DNA of 64,000 nt from Hydractinia symbiolongicarpus (GCF_029227915.1 NC_079881.1:8122001-8186000); one strand, 5' to 3'. Positions 46,111 to 59,300 are shown, counted from the first letter of the stretch. A program made the numbers and translations. Notes: generated from the sequence alone by a model not told the origin.

Positions 46111-47560
46111 AATACATATTTTTTCTGTCAATAATCCATAACCAACGTAATATCGCATAATACTGCATAATACTGCATAATACCTTCATAATTCAAAAAA
46201 AGTACATAAATTTTCTGTCGATGGCCAAAACAACGTAATATCGCATAATACTGCATAATGCCTTCATAATACTCTCTGTCGCTACATAACAAATACATAT
46301 TTTTTCTGTTAATAATCCATAACCAACGTAATATCGCATAATACTGCATAATACTGCATAATACCTTCATAATACTCTCTGTCGCTACATAACAAATACA
46401 TATTTTTTCTGTTAATAATCCATACCAACGTAATATCGCATAATACTGCATAATACTGCATAATACCTTCATAATTCATAAAAAATACATAAATTTTCTG
46501 TCGATAATCCATAACCAACGTAATATCGCATAATACTGCATAATACTGCATAATACCTTTATAATTCAAAAAAAGTACATAAATTTTCTGTCGATGGCCA
46601 TAACAACGTAATATCGCATAATACTGCATAATACCTTCATAATTCATAAAAAACACATAAATTTTCTGTCGATGGCCTTACCAACGTAATATCGCATAAT
46701 ACTGCATAATACTGCATAATACTCTCTGTCGTTACATAAAAAATACATATTTTTTCTGTCAATAATCCATAACCAACGTAATATCGCATAATACTGCATA
46801 ATACTGCATAATACCTTTATAATTCAAAAAAAGTACATAAATTTTCTGTCGATGGCCATACCAACGTAATATCGCATAATACTGCATAATACTGCATAAT
46901 ACCTTCATAATTCATAAAAAATACATAAATTTTCTGTCGATGGCCATACCAACGTAATATCGCATAATACTGCATAATACCTTCATAATTCATAAAAAAT
47001 ACATAAATTTTCTGTCGATGGCCATACCAACGTAATATCGCATAATACTGCATAATACTGCATAATACCTTCATAATTCATAAAAAATACATAAATTTTC
47101 TGTCGATGGCCATACCAACGTAATATCGCATAATACTGCATAATACTGCATAATACCTTCATAATTCATAAAAAATACATAAATTTTCTGTCGATGGCCA
47201 TACCAACGTAATATCGCATAATACTGCATAATACTGCATAATACCTTCATAATTCATAAAAAATACATAAATTTTCTGTCGATGGCCATACCAACGTAAT
47301 ATCGCATAATACTGCATAATACCTTCATAATACTCTCTATCGTTCCATAAAAAATACAAATTTTTTTTGTCGATGGCTATACCAACGTAATATCACATAA
47401 TACAGCATAATACCTTCATAATACTCTCAATCGTTCCATAACAATATTATATTTTTCTGTCAATAATCCATAACCAACGTAATATCGCATAATATTGCAT
47501 GTTACCCTTATAATACTCTCTATCGCTACATAACAAATGCATTTTTTTGTAGATAGGCTA
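46110..47560 (-). repeat. Left satellite array, 88-bp unit, about 16 copies
   Basis: The reverse complement of the right array. Each unit has CCATCGACAGAAAATTTATG-type sequence (here inverted), an AT-rich spacer, and two or three tandem 10-bp words TATTATGCAG ending in TATTATGCGATATTACGTTGG. Variants carry GATTATT(G/A)ACAG instead of CCATCGACAG, and AGCGACAGAGAGTATTATG instead of AATTATG. The innermost units (47340-47560) are more diverged than the outer ones. Confidence 0.92.
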
Positions 47561-47639
47561 AAACCAACGTAATATGCCACATTATTCCGCAGTAGAAACA
47601 AGTGTTCTCCCTGGAAATGACGTATCAAAATTTCTAAAG

Positions 47640-49560
47640 TAGACCAATTAATGCAAAGTGATCACATATTGAAAAAAACAACAATTGAGGTTGAGTATAC
47701 ATCCATTTACCAATAGAAATGATATTATGGCAAAATACTCTTCTGCGAAATGATACATCAAAAGTCCTACATTAAAAGTTCTCAAGCACGACAATCAAGA
47801 GAAGACTTTATACTTTAAACTAAACAAACACTGATGTTGGATACACGTCAATACACAAAGGGACACTATATTTTGGACAAGTACCTTGCCGCGATATAAA
47901 AAAATGAAAGTTCTAAAGCAGACTAATCAATGTGTAGACTTTACACTGTAATTGAACAAATATTGAGGTTGGATACACATCCATCCACCAATAGAAGTCA
48001 AATTTGACTAAATACCCTCCAAGAAAATGACACATCAAAAGTCCCAAAGCAGACCAATCGAAGGAAAAACTATTCACTATAAACCAAACCAACACTGATG
48101 TTGGATAACAATCCATTCACAAATAGACACTATACTTTGGACGAATACGCTTCCGCGAAAAGATGAAGCACGCCAATCAAGAGAAGACTTTACGCCTTAA
48201 ATTAAACATTCAGTGAGATTGGGTGCACATCTATGCACCAATAGAAACAATATTCTGGACAAATACCCCCTCGCAAATGACACAGTAAAAGTCTTAAGCT
48301 GTTAGATTTGAGGAAAGATGTATATGATACACTAAAAAGGCGGTTTTGTTCTATACCTATGCACATGCAATAGAGACGACAGTGATAGCTTGGATAAGAC
48401 TATTTAAAAAATGACCTAATAGATCTATTCAAATAAAGCCTCCCTAAACCAGTAAGTAAATGGGATATTCTACAATACATGGATGAAAGTAAAGGTCGAA
48501 ATCCTAGCAGAAAAATTAAAAGAAGTCTGTAAATGTGAGACACATCCATACGTCATTTAAGGTAACTATTTTAGAAGTTGAGGTATGTGCAAAATAAGAT
48601 CTGAGATATTTTAAAAGACCAATCAAAGAGAAAATTTTATACTTTACCCTTCACAAACACTTATGCTGGAAATACATCCATACACAAATAGAAACAATTT
48701 TATGGAGAAATACCCTCCCTGGAAATGACGCATCAACAGTCCTAAAGCAGACCAATCAATGCGAAGGCTTTACAATATAAACCAATCTGAGGGAACACGT
48801 TGCACTATAGAGGTATTGAGGTAGGGTACAAATCCATCCACTAATAGAACAGATATTTTGACAAAATACCAAAATTGCATTCTGGACGAATATCCTCTCG
48901 CGAAAAAACATATTAAAAGTCTTAAGGCAATACATTGAACAGACAGCAGTGTGCTATACCCACTCATACTTCATTAGAAGCGATTCTATGTTCATTCGAG
49001 CTGACATTATTAGATGTCCTAAAACATGACAATCTGAGGGAAGACGATATACTATACATTAAACAAGTGGTATTGTTCTATACTTATCGATACACCAAGA
49101 GATACGATGTTCTGGACAAATACCTTCCTGCGTAATGACACATCAAAGGTCCGAAACCAGACCAATACACTACACAATATAGAATCTTAGATCCTTTAAA
49201 AGGGCAAATAAATTCAAAGGAAAACCATCTTCTGGTCAGTAATAAAGCAGAAATGCTGGACCCATTCATAAGTCAATGAAAAGGAAATTTTGCGAGAATT
49301 TTTAGCTCCATTGAAATATTAGATGCCCTAGCAGAACAAGACAAATAAAATATATGTACGATACAGTAGACAAGCAGAGGTGGAATATAAGCTTGCATAC
49401 ATCACTAGAAAGATACTTTTAAGAAATATCGCGCGCGAAGAAGATAACGTTCTAGCAGACCATTTGAAGTAAATCTTTACTTTTGCAAAAAGGCAAATCG
49501 GATACCCATTCATAGCTACATCACTAAAGAGATATTCTGCGAAAGTAAATAAACGCGGAA
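47640..49560. repeat. Degenerate tandem repeats, period about 120-150 bp, inside the left satellite
   Basis: Recurring words in a fixed order are: GACACATCAAAAGTCCTAAAG, CAGACCAATCAA, AAGACTTTA, ACACTGATGTTGGATACACA, TCCATACACAAATAGAAACA and TTTTGGACAAATACC. The 'TCCAT...AATAGA' block occurs near 47700, 47850, 47970, 48107, 48226, 48675 and 48830. Sequence identity between units is low, so this is an old array. Small ORFs within it are not credible. Confidence 0.75.
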
Positions 49561-50470
49561 TAAAGTATTAAATGCTCAAGCACAATAATTTAGTGCCCTA
49601 ACCTCATAACTTCCCTTGTGTTAGGTTATAAATTATAAAACTTGGTATGGATGATATCTATCACATGACAATTAAAAATCATGATTCAAATGCTGACTTT
49701 GTCAGAATTTCTTTGCGGACGTCAGCATTATTTCTCTTGCATTTGTGTAGCTTATGATAGATTTTTATTATTTTTTTTGTAAATATTGACAAAAATAATG
49801 TTAATTTTAATAATTATATAAACATTTTAGCTATTTTGGCTTACTTTAAGACCCTTCGTTTGAGGCGCCAACGCAGCAAATTTTATTCACATTTGAAAAG
49901 GGCAGTTTATTACTTTTTTTTTATTTCATGATAGATTGATGTTTACTTTTTCCATTTACAGTAACATAAATTTGTAAGGTTTAAACTTGACATATAGTTA
50001 GTTATAGTTACTTATAATAACTAAAAGAATATTTTTTACTTCAAAGAACTTTTTCCTACTGATACTTCAAAGGGTTGATTGTAACAATAGTCAACGTAAT
50101 TGGATCAATTATATGCAATTACGTCGTGTATGAAATGTAAAAACATATTTCACCCATATAATTGGAGTAATTATATGATCGTAAAAAGGTTAAATATATA
50201 TGCACACCACCTGGCGAAATTGTCAAAAAGAGAATAAGAGCCCTGGGGCGGGGTTGGATATCATATCTGAGAGCGCTAGGCCAACCAGAATGCCTAAAAT
50301 CCCGTATTCCCCGCTTTGCGTCCGGTCACGTGGTCGATATAAGCCAATAAAAACGTCAGTCAAAGATTTTCACGATCCCGAACCTGCCCGAAATGCACTT
50401 TAATGTATTATGCGGCCAGAAGGAAAAGAAAGGAACAGTCGAACAAGAAATAAATTATATAATATCAAAG
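49560..50470. other. Interior of the 14.5-kb element, left part: nothing recognised
   Basis: AT-rich DNA except 50200-50400, which is noticeably more GC-rich (GGGGCGGGGTT, CGTCCGGTCACGTGGTCG). That stretch could be a promoter-like island, but no gene start was found. Confidence 0.4.
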
Positions 50471-50474
50471 AAGC

Positions 50475-50618
50475 ATAAAAAAACAGTTCTTTTAAGAACT
50501 ATTAAGAAGAATATAAAGTAATTTATTAGCTGCATCATGCTCTTGTTTAGCCGTCAAGTAAGCGCTAGCCGCTTTGCCACAGGCAACAAACTCTGCCGAC
50601 GAAGACGATGTACTGCTA
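50475..50618 (-). other. Possible coding exon of unknown gene inside the element
   Basis: After a possible acceptor (TTATTTATAG) the minus strand reads SSTSSSSAEFVACGKAASAY followed by LTAKQEHDAANKLL, then stops soon after. Composition is more coding-like than its surroundings. It could be a last exon of the element's own gene. There is no family match and no linked exon was proved. Confidence 0.3.
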
Positions 50619-51079
50619 TAAATAACAGTTCACAACGTTCTTCATAATTTAAAGTGGAAAAAGAAAAAGAAAAACATTAAAAATATGGTTTGTTTTGTTT
50701 TAATATTACCTTTAAATTTAACGCAGGCAGACAGGGTGGTTTGGGGTTGTTTAAAATAATAACTCAGCAAACGATGTTTATCCGTTAAGTTACGATCGTT
50801 CAAAACTTTTTCTATTCATTAAATTTAGAAGTCGGTACGTTCCGAATTAAAATCAGGAATGACATACCTTATCAGAGAAATTACCAAAGGAACAAAATTA
50901 ACGACTACGAAATTAACACGAAAGAAATTAAAACAAGGAAAACATATATTATTTCTTTTGAAATATTTTTTATAGTGTTTACATATTTTAAACATTAGTT
51001 CAAACCATTATTATTCCAAAGTTAAGTTTGGTTCTTACAATAGGGATAACTCAGTTCCGTTTTCTTTTTACAAAATATG

Positions 51080-51365
51080 ATAAAAACACTAAGAATTTTA
51101 GGGGTGCTGGCACTTTTTAAAAGATTTCCATCATATTTGGACTTTTTAAAATGTGCTGCCAGCCCCCTTAAAACATTCAGCGATTTTTATAATAATGATG
51201 ATTCGTATGATGCTGTTCCAACCTTTGAGATGATTGGTCTGAAAGGTAAATCGGCAACGTCGTCTGTTTTACGCTTGTGTACTTTGGCAGTACCATACAG
51301 TTTGCCAGGGGCTGAGTCAGTGGGATATACGCTCGTGGTGGAGAGCGGTCATGCACCAGTGACAA
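51080..51365 (-). pseudogene. Penelope-like reverse transcriptase fragment
   Basis: On the minus strand one frame reads PGKLYGTAKVHKRK, then LPFRPIISKVGTASYES. This matches the Penelope-like RT signature 'LYGxxKxHK...P-x-R-P-I-x-S-x-x-G-x-x-x-Y'. A stop precedes it and another break follows. The plus-strand ORF over the same bases (51077-51505) is only its antisense. Confidence 0.65.
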
Positions 51366-51418
51366 AGGACGATTCTACGATTCCTTTTAAAACCAAACAA
51401 CTCAGCAATTATTACAAA

Positions 51419-51545
51419 CTAGTCGTTAACCCGTGGAAGAATCCATGGGGTCGCCTGTCCTTTATATATCGCATTTCATGTTTTCGTAACAGGAAGCGTC
51501 TTTAATGGCAGACAGACAGACGACGGCTATTATTAAAGAGAAGAA
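51419..51545 (-). mobile_element. Short non-autonomous Helitron inside the 14.5-kb element
   Basis: The 3' end reads as reverse complement CCATGGATTCTTCCACGGG then TTAACGACTAG at 51419, followed by T. The 5' end is TCTCTTTAATAATAGCCGTC at about 51541. It resembles tandem member 2 at 3770-3904. Confidence 0.68.
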
Positions 51546-51609
51546 GGACAACAGAAGCATTCCTTCAAATCAAGAAATTTTTGGGTTTGAGATTTGTACT
51601 AGCTACAAA

Positions 51610-51852
51610 ACGTAAGAATATATTTATCTTAACATGTAAAAATATGTAAAAAAACAAAAATGAAAACCTTTTTGAAGACAAAAACAGAATAACCGTCAAT
51701 GCCACAGCTTCTAAAATGGCCGTAGCTCAGATTGCTTTATCTTTCCTTCATTGGTAAAAATCAGGTTCTGCGGGGTCTTCCCAAAATTTTCTGATAAAAG
51801 CCGCGCACAACCATTTTGAATATACAGAATACGGCTATTATTAAAGAGAAGA
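51610..51852 (-). mobile_element. Helitron-related copy, 5' end at 51852
   Basis: The minus strand starts A|TCTTCTCTTTAATAATAGCC at 51852. The body shares TTTTAGAAGCTGTGGCATTG-like and CATGTTAAGATAAATATATT-like sequence with 54998-55317. No clear 3' hairpin/CTAG was seen. Confidence 0.45.
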
Positions 51853-52214
51853 TGGACAACAGAAGTGATAACCATTAAAAGAAATAAACTAACACTAAAT
51901 ACACAAGAGAAATCAGTGTCATTGAGGCTTTTTAACTAACTATACATAGATTTCCATAGATTGTAATGGCAATATAATGTGTGTTACGGGTATGTTATGT
52001 GTGTTTGAGAATGTATTTACGGTCTCTGTGGATAAAGAAGTAAAAAAATTGTTGGAACAAAACTTCATAAAAGACTGCATGTAATGATTGCATGATCCTT
52101 CTCTAAAGTGACCCTGTTCATTTAGGTGCAGTGATGGGTTGTATGAAGAAAAAAGTGCCAGTTTGTATAAGAATCGTGTTTTCAGTGTAAATTTAGCTGA
52201 TTACTTATACAAGA

Positions 52215-52590
52215 CTAGTCGATAAAGCCCATGGGAAAATCCACTAAGGCAGAAGAACAATGGAAAAATAGGTTGCTTTAGATTTTTTGCTGACATCAGC
52301 AGTGCATATACAAAAATAAAATTGGTTAAAGTTAGTCATTCGTTGTCTGTAAGGTGTGGAGGTTGAAACGTTGACCAAAATAATGTATGGTATCGTATGT
52401 TTTTGACAAACGCTTAGGGAGATATAAGGGCTTAAAAATTTTTCTGACGTCAGCAAAGTCCCTACCAAAAGTCCCAAAAAAATTTCTTCACAAATTCGTA
52501 CACCCGTTGCATTCATCGTATAGATCTTGAAATGCAGATCAAGAAAATGTATAGGAACATGGACTTTTGACAAACGGTTGCAGATATATA
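52215..52590 (-). mobile_element. 5'-truncated Helitron related to tandem member 3
   Basis: The 3' end (CTAG at 52215, flanked by T) is preceded by a TGGATTTTCCCATGGGC hairpin. The body matches 3905-4350: TGACGTCAGCAAAG, TATAGATCTT, GATCAAGAAAATGTATAGGA and CTTTTGACAAACGGTTGCAGA. It stops at an AT microsatellite near 52590. Confidence 0.68.
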
Positions 52591-52599
52591 TATATATAA

Positions 52600-53500
52600 T
52601 GTATATAAGATAAATGTTTATCATTTATTTTTTATGTTAAAAAATAATTATTTGAGGAAACTTATTTTTTTTAGGAAAATCTTTGTAAAACATTCACATA
52701 ACTATTTAAGTAATTTTGTTTAGATAAATGCTGTAATGCCAAAAGGAAAATACTGGGTTAGGCAGCCAATGGTAAGTTTTTATTGAATTTTATTTGAGAT
52801 TTGAAATTTGATTTGAGGTTTGATTTGAAAAAAAATATGAAAGTAATGTTGTGTAGTGGGTTGCACGTACTATTACTTTCAGTTAAAAAGTCCAAAAATC
52901 AACGTGACAGAAAATAATTAATTGGATATAACAATTTAATTGCTATGTTGTGCTTTTTTTATGGTTTATAGAGAACAGACAAAAGATATTGCCGACAGAA
53001 ACGATGGTGAAAGCATTAGAGAACAAAGAATCCTTACAACAAGTGAAGGTTAGTCCGAACATATTAACTGTTTTCATGTTAGAGAAATGCTCGAATGTTC
53101 GTTGTTATCAATCTCAAGAAACCCTTTCGTATTAACGAATAAGATTTGTTCCATTTTTATTTATCTTATCTTTAGTGAAGAAACTCAAAGTCGCGATAAC
53201 CTAGATTCACAGCAAGCATGACGAATTCATGGTGGTTCAGTTAAGTTTAAAATATGAAATTATTGATAGATTGACAATTTGTCAACCAGGCCTTAGCTTT
53301 TGCAATCTTAAAGTTAAAGTCCAATAGACAAGTAAAAATTAGGGCCTAAAAAATATTTTTCCGTTCGATTTCCTTTTGAATATTTTTCATTTTGTGTCGC
53401 AGTGTAAAACGTTTGTAATATTTTTTTGCATATTGGGAAAAGCTGCCAAAAGGGAACAAATCCGTAGTTCAGCTTGTTTTGATTAACCACAAAAAAAGCT
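52600..53500. other. Interior of the 14.5-kb element: nothing secure
   Basis: Two exon-like stretches (52724-52772 and 52972-53048) have splice-site-like borders, but their phases do not join into an open frame. No family match. Confidence 0.35.
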
Positions 53501-53509
53501 TAGGGATGA

Positions 53510-53745
53510 ATTTCCCGTATTTAAAATCAATCCATACACATTGTTTCATTGTTTCGGTCTTTGAAAAAAACACGTTTGGGGAGATAATTTACCCGCATTA
53601 AGAAGCAATCCATACAAGCAATCCATGATATTCAGTTCTTTTAGTAAATTCGGTCTTTAGAAAAAACATTTACGGAGATAAAGCAATCCATACATATAAA
53701 ATTCAGTTGTTTTAGTAAATTCGATTTTTGAAAAAGAATCTTGAT
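53510..53745. repeat. Degenerate ~60-75-bp direct repeat, about three units
   Basis: Units share AGCAATCCATACA, ATTCAGTTNTTTTAGTAAATTCG and TTTGAAAAAA blocks, with clear matches at about 53525, 53605 and 53680. The last unit overlaps the 3' end of the transposase-like pseudogene, so the repeat may have replaced the original gene end. Confidence 0.6.
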
Positions 53746-54798
53746 TTTCTGTTCTTGACGTATTCGCCTAAAATGCACGCATGATCATAGAACATATCTA
53801 ATGGGGCCTCTTCTAGATGTATATAAAAAGAAGCAGGTGCATCTTTTCGGCCTTCAATATGAAGTATGACGTGAAATCCACAGCAGTGGCCATGTATTGG
53901 GTAGAACCAAAAGAACACAAACTTCATGTCTTGCTTGCTCACTTGTAGAAATGACTTTTGACAAACTTCAATAGGGACGTCGTCGTATTTGCTTGAGTTG
54001 CTGGAGTCGGCAGAAAATATCCTAACTTGCCGAATTTGTTTGCCATAATTTGAAGAATAAAAAACAAAGGCCAAACTCAGCTGGATTGTAAGAACCTTCA
54101 AATAACTGCTCTTGTTGTATTTTAAAGGAATAAATTGTTTTCACAAAATATGCAGGGTTCAAAGGTAAATTAATCACATCGTTGCGTGGAAGACAATTGA
54201 AAGAGTGTTCTGAAGACTTAATAATTACATCTGCAATCTTTTGATAGAATTGTTGCTGGTAACAAAATTCCAGTACAGACGAGCGAGTCCCCCTACCTAC
54301 TTGACATGCAAATCTCAAATCTATAATAATGTTTACTGCACGGAATGGTATAAGAGTATCAACACAAGAATCGTTGGACAACTGTTTAAAAACAGACGCT
54401 ATTGCTTTTTTTTCATTTATGTTGGTATTATCAGATATCAAGCGGCAGTAAAGACCGACGGACATCGATGGCAAATGTGTGCGTAATTGCTCCTAATGGA
54501 AACATAATGCATCGTCACCTATTCGATTCTTTTCTGAGATCTCCCCAAAACCTTTTTTTCGTACGCACAATAAGCTACGATTAGGACGATATAATTCCCT
54601 ATTATTGTCACTTTTTGATGTTATAAAGCAACTGCCAAGCCTTCTAAAACGAGAAGAAATAACTTCGTCTGCTTGCAGGATTTCTATTGGTTCTACAAAT
54701 GCATTCTTGAACCCCATTCCATTCTTCCTACCGTCACATGAAAGCACGTTAGGTTTCCCATCACATTCTACGCATGTTTTCCGGAAATCAATATCCAT
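53712..54798 (-). pseudogene. Broken transposase-like gene, probable KDZ (Kyakuja-Dileera-Zisupton) type
   Basis: Three minus-strand pieces read in order. 54798-54493 begins with CVECDGKPNVLSCDGRKNG, a C-x2-C...P-x-x-L-x-x-DG block of the kind that accompanies KDZ transposases (CxC-type cysteine cluster). An in-frame TAG at 54495-54493 separates it from 54492-54022 in the same frame. A shift of frame near 54060-54100 leads to 53712-54101, with FWFYPIHGHCCGFHVI, an EGRKDA block and APLDMFYDHACILGEYVKN, R, FF. The 'YDxAC-x-L-x-x-Y-x-x-R-x-x-x-FF' pattern is the strongest KDZ signature and includes one of the expected catalytic-region aspartates. A TGA lies just before the first ATG, and the end is lost. 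It is therefore non-functional unless introns or recoding hide the breaks. Family assignment rests on remembered motifs, not a search. Confidence 0.68.
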
Positions 54799-54997
54799 GT
54801 GAGACGCTCAACCCAACTACTATGCTATGAATAATGGAACTGACATGAATTTTTTTTTTAGAACACGGCGACAATATCGAGCTTCCATTATTTTTATAAC
54901 ACCCCTGAAAGTAATTTTTTCGTTATTCACGGCCTCTGTAAACTCCCAACCTATTTCATAAACAGCGCAAATTTTAGAGGATCAATAATACCAACAG

Positions 54998-55320
54998 CAT
55001 ATTTAACTTAACATGTAAAAATATATAAAAAAACAAGGACAGACTTATCAACGTCAACGTTACGCAACTTTCAAAATGGCCGTAATAACACTGCTCTCTG
55101 CTTTACACATCCCTTTGTCGTGGCTGCCAAATCTCGGATTGGTTTTTCAAAAAAATCAGGCGTTGCAATTGAATGCTACACGCGGGAGAATAAAACAAAG
55201 TCGGTAAATATATATCGCATTTGGTATTTTGTGCAGATAAAAGAATTTCGTGATTAATTAACAGGACGCGCTTTTCGCGGACAAACAGGAAAAATGCCGC
55301 TATTATTAAAAAGACTAACG
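54998..55320 (-). mobile_element. Helitron-related copy
   Basis: It shares AACATGTAAAAATAT, CAAAATGGCCGTA and the TATTATTAAA(A/G)AGA end with 51610-51852. The 5' end on the minus strand is about TCTTTTTAATAATAGCGGC at 55317. A CGCGCTTTTCGCGGACAAAC segment also matches member 2 (3770-3904). Confidence 0.5.
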
Positions 55321-55904
55321 ATATCATATAGTTGATCTTGTTAACTCATCATATGATTTTTTAACAATAGCCAATAATACTTACATTATTTAGAACTATT
55401 TTCAGCTTTTGTACTCTGATCCTAACTTCAATGGAATATCAAATCTACGGAGACTCTTTAAATGAGATAAATTTTATACTTATGCCTTTTTGGAACATCT
55501 TTGTTCCATGTAAATAGAAGTTTTGACTTTTAATTTGGAATTCTTTCATATCTGTTAAAAAAGTATTTTTTCTTTTTCCTAATGATACGTTATATTACTG
55601 ACATGCCTTCTACAGAATTTCAGCCTAAGAGCCTTTGCCGATAAAAAGTTATGACCTGTCAAATTTTAACTACAAACAATGGAATAATTTCATCGTAAAC
55701 GGCTCTAAACTTTAATGTGATATAGCTTCTCTACGGCAGCAGCTTCTTCAGTCGGACAAAAATCATTGGAACATTTAAATTTTTATGCATCTAAGAATTT
55801 ATTTGGTTTAAGAACTAATCAAGCTATACTATTGAAATACTGCCCCGAAAAAAAGACATAGAATTTACACTTTTGCATGGTCTGAAATAAAAAACACACG
55901 TAAT
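55321..55904. other. Interior of the 14.5-kb element, right part: nothing recognised
   Basis: AT-rich, no ORF or repeat identified. It would hold the 5' region of the minus-strand transposase-like gene. Confidence 0.4.
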
Positions 55905-56310
55905 GTCTTTGGATTGATTGGCCTGCTTTAGCGCTTTTGATGCGTCGTTTTCAGGAAGGACACTTGTTTCTACTGCTGCACGGATAAGTACATAACAGTA
56001 AAGCCCGGTAAATTTATAGTATAATGCCTTGCCTCAGATTGGCATTTTTTAGGACTTGTGATATGTAATTTCGCGGGGGTATTAGTCCAAAATATCTTTT
56101 CTATTGGCTATCGGTGGGCATAGAACACCACCGCCTGTTCAATATATTGTACAAAAACGCCTCTTTGTTTAGCCTGCAATAGGGCCGTTATTATGTCTTG
56201 TTGCAAAAGGATATTTGAACGAAATATCGTTTCTGTTTGTGTATGGATGTGTATCCAACCTCAAACTTTGTCTACTTTATAAAAACAGCTTTCCGTAAAT
56301 GGCAGTTATG
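55905..56310. repeat. Short inverted counterpart of the degenerate repeats, inside the right satellite
   Basis: ATTGATTGGCCTGCTTTAG, CTTTTGATGCGTCGTTTTC and TGTGTATGGATGTGTATCCA are reverse complements of words in 47640-49560. There are only about three units here against 12 or more on the left, so the inverted ends are unequal. Confidence 0.72.
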
Positions 56311-56319
56311 CGAAATATT

Positions 56320-59300
56320 CTGGAATATTACGTTAATTATGGCCATCGACAGAAAAAATATGTAGTTTTTATGAAGCGACAGACATTATTATGAAGGTAT
56401 TATGCAGTATTATGCGATATTACGTTGGTATGGCCATCGACAGAAAATTTATGTGTTTTTTATGAATTATGAAGGTATTATGCAGTATTATGCAGTATTA
56501 TGCGATATTACGTTGGTATGGCCATCGACAGAAAATTTATGTATTTTTTATGAATTATGAAGGTATTATGCAGTATTATGCAGTATTATGCGATATTACG
56601 TTGGTATGGCCATCGACAGAAAATTTATGTATTTTTTATGAATTATGAAGGTATTATGCAGTATTATGCAGTATTATGCGATATTACGTTGGTATGGCCA
56701 TCGACAGAAAAAATATGTATTTTTTATGGAACGATAGAGAGTATTATGAAGGCATTATGCAGTATTATGCGATATTACGTTGGTATGGCCATCGACAGAA
56801 AATTTATGTACTTTTTTTGAATTATGAAGGTATTATGCAGTATTATGCAGTATTATGCGATATTACGTTGGTATGGCCATCGACAGAAAATTTATGTGTT
56901 TTTTATGAATTATGAAGGTATTATGCAGTATTATGCAGTATTATGCGATATTACGTTGGTATGGCCATCGACAGAAAATTTATGTATTTTTTATGAATTA
57001 TGAAGGTATTATGCAGTATTATGCAGTATTATGCGATATTACGTTGGTATGGCCATCGACAGAAAATTTATGTGTTTTTTATGAATTATGAAGGTATTAT
57101 GCAGTATTATGCAGTATTATGCGATATTACGTTGGTATGGCCATCGACAGAAAATTTATGTATTTTTTATGAATTATGAAGGTATTATGCAGTATTATGC
57201 AGTATTATGCGATATTACGTTGGTATGGCCATCGACAGAAAATTTATGTACTTTTTTTGAATTATGAAGGTATTATGCAGTACTATGCAGTATTATGCGA
57301 TATTACGTTGGTATGGCCATCGACAGAAAATTTATGTGTTTTTTATGAATTATGAAGGTATTATGCAGTATTATGCAGTATTATGCGATATTACGTTGGT
57401 ATGGCCATCGACAGAAAATTTATGTATTTTTTATGAATTATGAAGGTATTAGCTATGCAGTATTATGCGATATTACGTTGGTATGGCCATCGACAGAAAA
57501 TTTATGTATTTTTTATGAATTATGAAGGTATTATGCAGTATTATGCAGTATTATGCAATATTACGTTGGTATGGCCATCGACAGAAAATTTATGTGTTTT
57601 TTATGAATTATGAAGGTATTATGCAGTATTATGCGATATTACGTTGTTATGGCCATCGACAGAAAATTTATGTACTTTTTTTGAATTATAAAGGTATTAT
57701 GCAGTATTATGCAGTATTATGCGATATTACGTTGGTTATGGATTATTGACAGAAAAAATATGTATTTTTTTTGGAACGATAGAGAGTATTATGAAGGCAT
57801 TATGCAGTATTATGCGATATTACGTTGGTATGGCCATCGACAGAAAATTTTTGTATTTTTTATGTAACGACAGAGAGTATTATGAAGGTATTATGCAGTA
57901 TTATGCGATATTACGTTGGTATGGCCATCGACAGAAAATTTATGTGTTTTTTATGAATTATGAAGGTATTATGCAGTATTATGCAGTATTATGCGATATT
58001 ACGTTGGTATGGCCATCGACAGAAAATTTATGTATTTTTTATGAATTATGAAGGTATTATGCAGTATTATGCGATATTACGTTGGTATGGCCATCGACAG
58101 AAAATTTATGTATTTTTTATGAATTATGAAGGTATTATGCAGTATTATGCAGTATTATGCGATATTACGTTGGTATGGCCATCGACAGAAAATTTATGTG
58201 TTTTTTATGAATTATGAAGGTATTATGCAGTATTATGCAGTATTATGCGATATTACGTTGGTATGGCCATCGACAGAAAAAATATGTATTTTTTATGGAA
58301 CGATAGAGAGTATTATGAAGGCATTATGCAGTATTATGCGATATTACGTTGGTATGGCCATCGACAGAAAATTTATGTACTTTTTTTGAATTATGAAGGT
58401 ATTATGCAGTATTATGCAGTATTATGCGATATTACGTTGGTATGGCCATCGACAGAAAATTTATGTGTTTTTTATGAATTATGAAGGTATTATGCAGTAT
58501 TATGCAGTATTATGCGATATTACGTTGGTATGGCCATCGACAGAAAATTTATGTATTTTTTATGAATTATGAAGGTATTATGCAGTATTATGCAGTATTA
58601 TGCGATATTACGTTGGTATGGCCATCGACAGAAAATTAATGTATTTTTTATGAATTATGAAGGTATTATGCAGTATTATGCAGTATTATGCGATATTACG
58701 TTGGTATGGCCATCGACAGAAAATTTATGTATTTTTTATGAATTATGAAGGTATTATGCAGCATTATGCAGTATTATGCAATATTACGTTGGTATGGCCA
58801 TCGACAGAAAATTTATGTGTTTTTTATGAATTATGAAGGTATTATGCAGTATTATGCGATATTACGTTGTTATGGCCATCGACAGAAAATTTATGTACTT
58901 TTTTTGAATTATAAAGGTATTATGCAGTATTATGCAGTATTATGCGATATTACGTTGGTTATGGATTATTGACAGAAAAAATATGTATTTTTTTTGGAAC
59001 GATAGAGAGTATTATGAAGGCATTATGCAGTATTATGCGATATTACGTTGGTATGGCCATCGACAGAAAATTTTTGTATTTTTTATGTAACGACAGAGAG
59101 TATTATGAAGGTATTATGCAGTATTATGCGATATTACGTTGGTATGGCCATCGACAGAAAATTTATGTGTTTTTTATGAATTATGAAGGTATTATGCAGT
59201 ATTATGCAATATTACGTTGGTATGGCCATCGACAGAAAATTTATGTATTTTTTATGAATTATGAAGGTATTATGCAGTATTATGCAGTATTATGCGATAT

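Noticed and set aside
51077-51505. 142-aa plus-strand ORF in the giant element
   Set aside because: It lies antisense to a Penelope-like RT fragment, and its end runs into a Helitron terminus; it has no family signature of its own.
52724-53048. Two exon-like segments with AG/GT borders
   Set aside because: Their reading frames cannot be joined without a stop, and no homologous family is recognised.
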